In this document: positions 45,110 through 46,845 of the stretch, in pieces
Position numbering within the stretch: the first letter of the stretch is position 1
How the letters are laid out: each line of letters opens with the position of its first letter
Assembly (NCBI GenBank): GCA_018263505.1
Contig: JAANXA010000031.1
Span: 1 to 46,845 of the forward strand
Source of the DNA: Candidatus Nitrosopumilus sp.
GTDB taxonomy: Archaea > Thermoproteota > Nitrososphaeria > Nitrososphaerales > Nitrosopumilaceae
DNA length: 46,845 nt
Reading direction: 5' to 3'
The notes under the pieces: model-generated
The model's input: the letters and a program-made list of their open reading frames with translations, nothing else
Told to the model about the DNA's origin: nothing
Database searches by the model: none
Made by a program: the position numbers and the translations under genes

Positions 45110-45574
45110 TTATGCAGTTTGTGAAATTCTACGATTTAATTCTGAATCTTGTGCAATACGTGGATGATCAGGATCTGCCAAAATGACTTCAAACCAATAA
45201 TGTTTTCCATCTTTATAGACAAAGTAAGAACCTAATAATTTCATATTTGGATATCTTTCAAGAACTCTTCGATTTGCAACAGTTTTCATGCTATCATCGG
45301 CTTTAATTCTAGTTACACCAAGATGTTTTGGCCTTCTACCACCAGTAGGTCTTTGTTTTCGCATACCACCAGTTCCAACTCTCATTCTAACCACAATGAT
45401 GCCTTGTTTTGCTTTGTAACCTAGTCTTCTAGCCCTTTGTAATCTACTAGGCTTGTCAATTCGTGTTATTGCGTTTTGTTTACGCCAGCCAACTACACGA
45501 TCACGTAAATCGGGGGAATTTTCTTTCCAAAGTCTGATCCATATTTTGTCTTGATTACTAGGCATATCGGGCAT
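45110..45574 (-). CDS. rpl15e: 50S ribosomal protein eL15 (L15e)
   Basis: Large-subunit ribosomal protein, 154 residues, very basic. The family sequence is clear: SNQDKIWIRLWKENSPDLRDR near the N-terminus (given in parts), RLQRARRLGYKAKQGIIVVR and GGMRKQRPTGGRRPKHLG, ending with YFVYKDGKHYWFEVILADP. An AAAGGGG stretch precedes the ATG at about 9-14 nt, an SD-like site. The first Met (MPDMPSNQ) is used; the second Met at codon 4 is possible. The downstream CFI-box gene starts 2 bp after its stop. Confidence 0.96.
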   Translation of the reverse strand: MPDMPSNQDKIWIRLWKENSPDLRDRVVGWRKQNAITRIDKPSRLQRARRLGYKAKQGIIVVRMRVGTGGMRKQRPTGGRRPKHLGVTRIKADDSMKTVANRRVLERYPNMKLLGSYFVYKDGKHYWFEVILADPDHPRIAQDSELNRRISQTA

Positions 45575-45624
45575 AACAAAATCCCCTTTAATAACTGTAA
45601 ATCAAAAAACATGCCTGAGCAATG

Positions 45625-45705
45625 TTAAACAGTAAAAATTGCTTTGAGAGTGGTTTCACACTCCACACACTCAAAGTTTGTCTCCGCAGAAAACTTGACA
45701 ATCAT
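45625..45705 (-). CDS. Possible 26-residue CxxC leader peptide upstream of eL15
   Basis: A short minus-strand ORF starts ATG 45705 and ends TAA 45627-45625. The peptide begins MIVKFSAETNFE and then contains the cysteine pair CVEC, followed by ETTLKAIFTV. It lies 51 bp ahead of the eL15 start. A TTTTTAA stretch (45727-45721) and an AATTATTT stretch (45745-45738) upstream could serve as the TATA element. Whether it is translated is unknown; chance is possible at this size. The same bases also form two small hairpins (see findings). Confidence 0.35.
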   Translation of the reverse strand: MIVKFSAETNFECVECETTLKAIFTV

Positions 45706-45750
45706 AATAGTTCCAAGTGGTTAAAAAGGATTTCTAGAAATAATTTGAGA

Positions 45751-45758
45751 TTTTTATG
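45751..45758 (+). promoter_or_regulatory. TATA-like element for exported-protein gene
   Basis: TTTTTATG at 45751-45758 is centred about 26 bp upstream of ATG 45780, the spacing expected for an archaeal TATA box of a leaderless transcript. No SD-like sequence precedes the start, which fits leaderless initiation. Confidence 0.4.
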
Positions 45759-45779
45759 TAGTGTTTTTTATAAAAATTT

Positions 45780-46436
45780 ATGAGAAAAAATATTTTCCTA
45801 ATTACCGTTTTGTTAACAACAAGTTTTACGTTTTTCCCAACAGTGTATGCTGAACCATCAGTTACAATAACTATGGAAAAAACAACTTATACTTATTGCG
45901 AGAGGTTATTCTACATCATCGAAGTTTCAGAAGTTACAGGAGAGCCTGCAGTTATTCACATCAGAGATGAAACAGGAAAAGGAAGTAGTGCAATTCCAAT
46001 TGAAATAAAAAATTTAGTTAATCCAGTTCCATCATTAATGGCATTTGAAAAAGAAGTATTTCAATTAGGGAAGTATTTTGTAGATGTTAAATATGCAGAT
46101 TCAGAATTTACTGCAGAGTTTGAGCTAGTAGATTCAGAAAATATTTGTATTCCAGCTACGATTTCAAAATTTTTAGTGGAATGGTTAACAGACAATATAT
46201 CAGACGGATATCTTATTGATGCATTTCAAAAATATGTAGATCCAAGACTTATCTCTATTCCATTTGAAATTAATGGTGAAAATATTCATCAAATTAGCAT
46301 TCCACAATGGGTGAAAAATGTAGCATATTGGTGGATTCAAGGAGGAATTTCAGATAATGAATTTGCACAAATTATCAATTATTTAGCAGATGAAAACATC
46401 ATATCACCAGACATAAAAAATATGAATGAGATATGA
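45780..46436 (+). CDS. Exported protein with thaumarchaeal C-terminal tryptophan-rich module
   Basis: 218 residues, signal peptide at 1-24 (IFLITVLLTTSFTFFPTVYA-EP), a beta-sandwich-like region with cysteines 38 and about 121, then the C-terminal segment IPQWVKNVAYWWIQGGI followed by DNEFAQIINYLADENII. That last module, with paired Trp and an IxYL motif, is a recurring extracellular element in Nitrosopumilus proteins. No enzymatic motif is visible. Its stop overlaps the start of the next exported protein by 4 bp. Confidence 0.82.
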   Translation: MRKNIFLITVLLTTSFTFFPTVYAEPSVTITMEKTTYTYCERLFYIIEVSEVTGEPAVIHIRDETGKGSSAIPIEIKNLVNPVPSLMAFEKEVFQLGKYFVDVKYADSEFTAEFELVDSENICIPATISKFLVEWLTDNISDGYLIDAFQKYVDPRLISIPFEINGENIHQISIPQWVKNVAYWWIQGGISDNEFAQIINYLADENIISPDIKNMNEI

Positions 46437-46845
46437 ACAGACATTCTATTATTTCACTAATTGCAATCATCATAATAATAATTCCAATTGCATATTCTGT
46501 ATCAAGTGTTGTTGGGGCACAACAATTAGAATACAGATGGGATAGTCCCGGTGAGTTTTCATTCTTTGCAATGTTAAATGGTGGAGAGATGGAATTTTGT
46601 AACACAATACCATTTTGGATGAATTTTCAGAAATTTGAAGTGAAATCATTTTACCAATCAGAACATTTAGGTTCATTTACAATAAATCCAACAATTATCT
46701 ATCCATATTCTTCAACAATTGAAGAAGGAAAATTCAAATCTGAAGAAATGGCAGAGACTCAACATATTTTCATGACATTTGATTTTGAATTTAATGGAGG
46801 AACAGTTAGACTTGATCCAAATCAATTCATTATCAAAATTAATAC
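46433..46845 (+). CDS. Exported or membrane-anchored protein (3' end cut off by window)
   Basis: Starts ATG 46433, overlapping the previous stop (ATGA), and stays open to the right edge, so the C-terminus is missing (at least 137 residues). Residues 5-26 are a long hydrophobic segment (ISLIAIIIIIIPIAYSVSSV). The remainder is beta-rich with a single cysteine in the fragment. It appears to form a pair with the upstream exported protein. Function unknown. Confidence 0.75.
   Translation, partial: MNRHSIISLIAIIIIIIPIAYSVSSVVGAQQLEYRWDSPGEFSFFAMLNGGEMEFCNTIPFWMNFQKFEVKSFYQSEHLGSFTINPTIIYPYSSTIEEGKFKSEEMAETQHIFMTFDFEFNGGTVRLDPNQFIIKIN

Noticed and set aside
45540-45705. Stop-codon readthrough joining the CxxC leader ORF to a second in-frame CPIC
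   Set aside because: The stop is TAA and the second cysteine pair falls across the eL15 start in another frame; more likely coincidence.
1-46845. CRISPR array, IS element, prophage, tRNA or rRNA genes
   Set aside because: No spaced direct-repeat array, transposase, integrase, att site, or clear cloverleaf was seen on reading the gaps; tRNA detection by eye is imperfect and would need tRNAscan-SE.

Overview
The window is a gene-dense, visibly AT-rich stretch of an archaeal chromosome, most likely from an ammonia-oxidising thaumarchaeon close to Nitrosopumilus (class Nitrososphaeria). Supporting signs are archaeal information-processing genes (PriS/PriL primase, eL15, Cdc48/VAT, archaeal-type GlyRS, NFACT/Rqc2 homologue, GPN GTPase), two ESCRT-III-like CdvB paralogues, archaeal phosphomevalonate dehydratase, archaeosine-precursor genes, several cobalamin-ring methyltransferases, and secreted proteins with a tryptophan-rich C-terminal module and a CFI-box, as I recall from Nitrosopumilus. 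No insertion sequence, prophage, CRISPR array, rRNA or tRNA was recognised. This looks like core chromosome, not a mobile island. Many genes seem to start at TTG or GTG, and same-strand neighbours often overlap by ATGA or similar.

Layout, left to right. 1-4302 (minus): a truncated UPF0182 membrane protein, then the translationally coupled priL-priS pair. 4389-7972 (plus): endonuclease IV, glycyl-tRNA synthetase and a DPM1-like glycosyltransferase fused to a GtrA domain. 8018-12130: a CdvB paralogue, a glutamate-racemase homologue in which both catalytic cysteines are serine, then a minus-strand cobalamin set (membrane protein, cbiT, cbiL, cbiF). 12240-16410: NFACT protein, the two phosphomevalonate dehydratase subunits, endonuclease III. 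16394-18963 (minus): a membrane protein, then sulfate adenylyltransferase and an Fe-S APS/PAPS reductase. 18991-22304 (plus): a ThiI/THUMP-like protein with a lost PP-loop, a GT-B glycosyltransferase, a GC-rich hairpin that may be a non-coding RNA, and two small conserved proteins. 22305-24156 (minus): an SDR and a flippase-like membrane protein. 24308-28309: GPN GTPase, homoserine kinase, and the preQ0/archaeosine genes queC, folE and queE.

28351-30705 (minus) holds a small membrane protein and a tightly overlapping three-gene unit: cytoplasmic winged-helix regulator, membrane-spanning protein with a cytoplasmic winged helix, and exported helical protein. Its promoter region carries an exact 10-bp direct repeat inside an inverted repeat. 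31000-37454: a coiled-coil protein with a 21-residue repeat, a second CdvB paralogue, a second SDR, CysQ-like phosphatase and APS kinase (which, with Sat and CysH, give a nearly complete sulfate-assimilation set), a hemerythrin-like protein and a cation/proton antiporter. 37484-39414: small proteins and the fluoride channel CrcB. 39437-42103 (minus): Cdc48 and Hsp20, with two related 18-bp palindromes in the divergent promoter. 42202-46845: an ACT-like protein, an NDH-2-type dehydrogenase, a CFI-box exported protein downstream of eL15 with a possible tiny CxxC leader ORF, and two overlapping exported-protein genes, the last cut by the window edge.

The best candidates for something not already described are: the 28.6-30.8 kb regulator/membrane-regulator/exported-protein unit with its repeat operator; the hairpin RNA near 21.5 kb; the paired palindromes between hsp20 and the 42.2 kb gene; the cysteine-less racemase homologue; and the PP-loop-less ThiI homologue.
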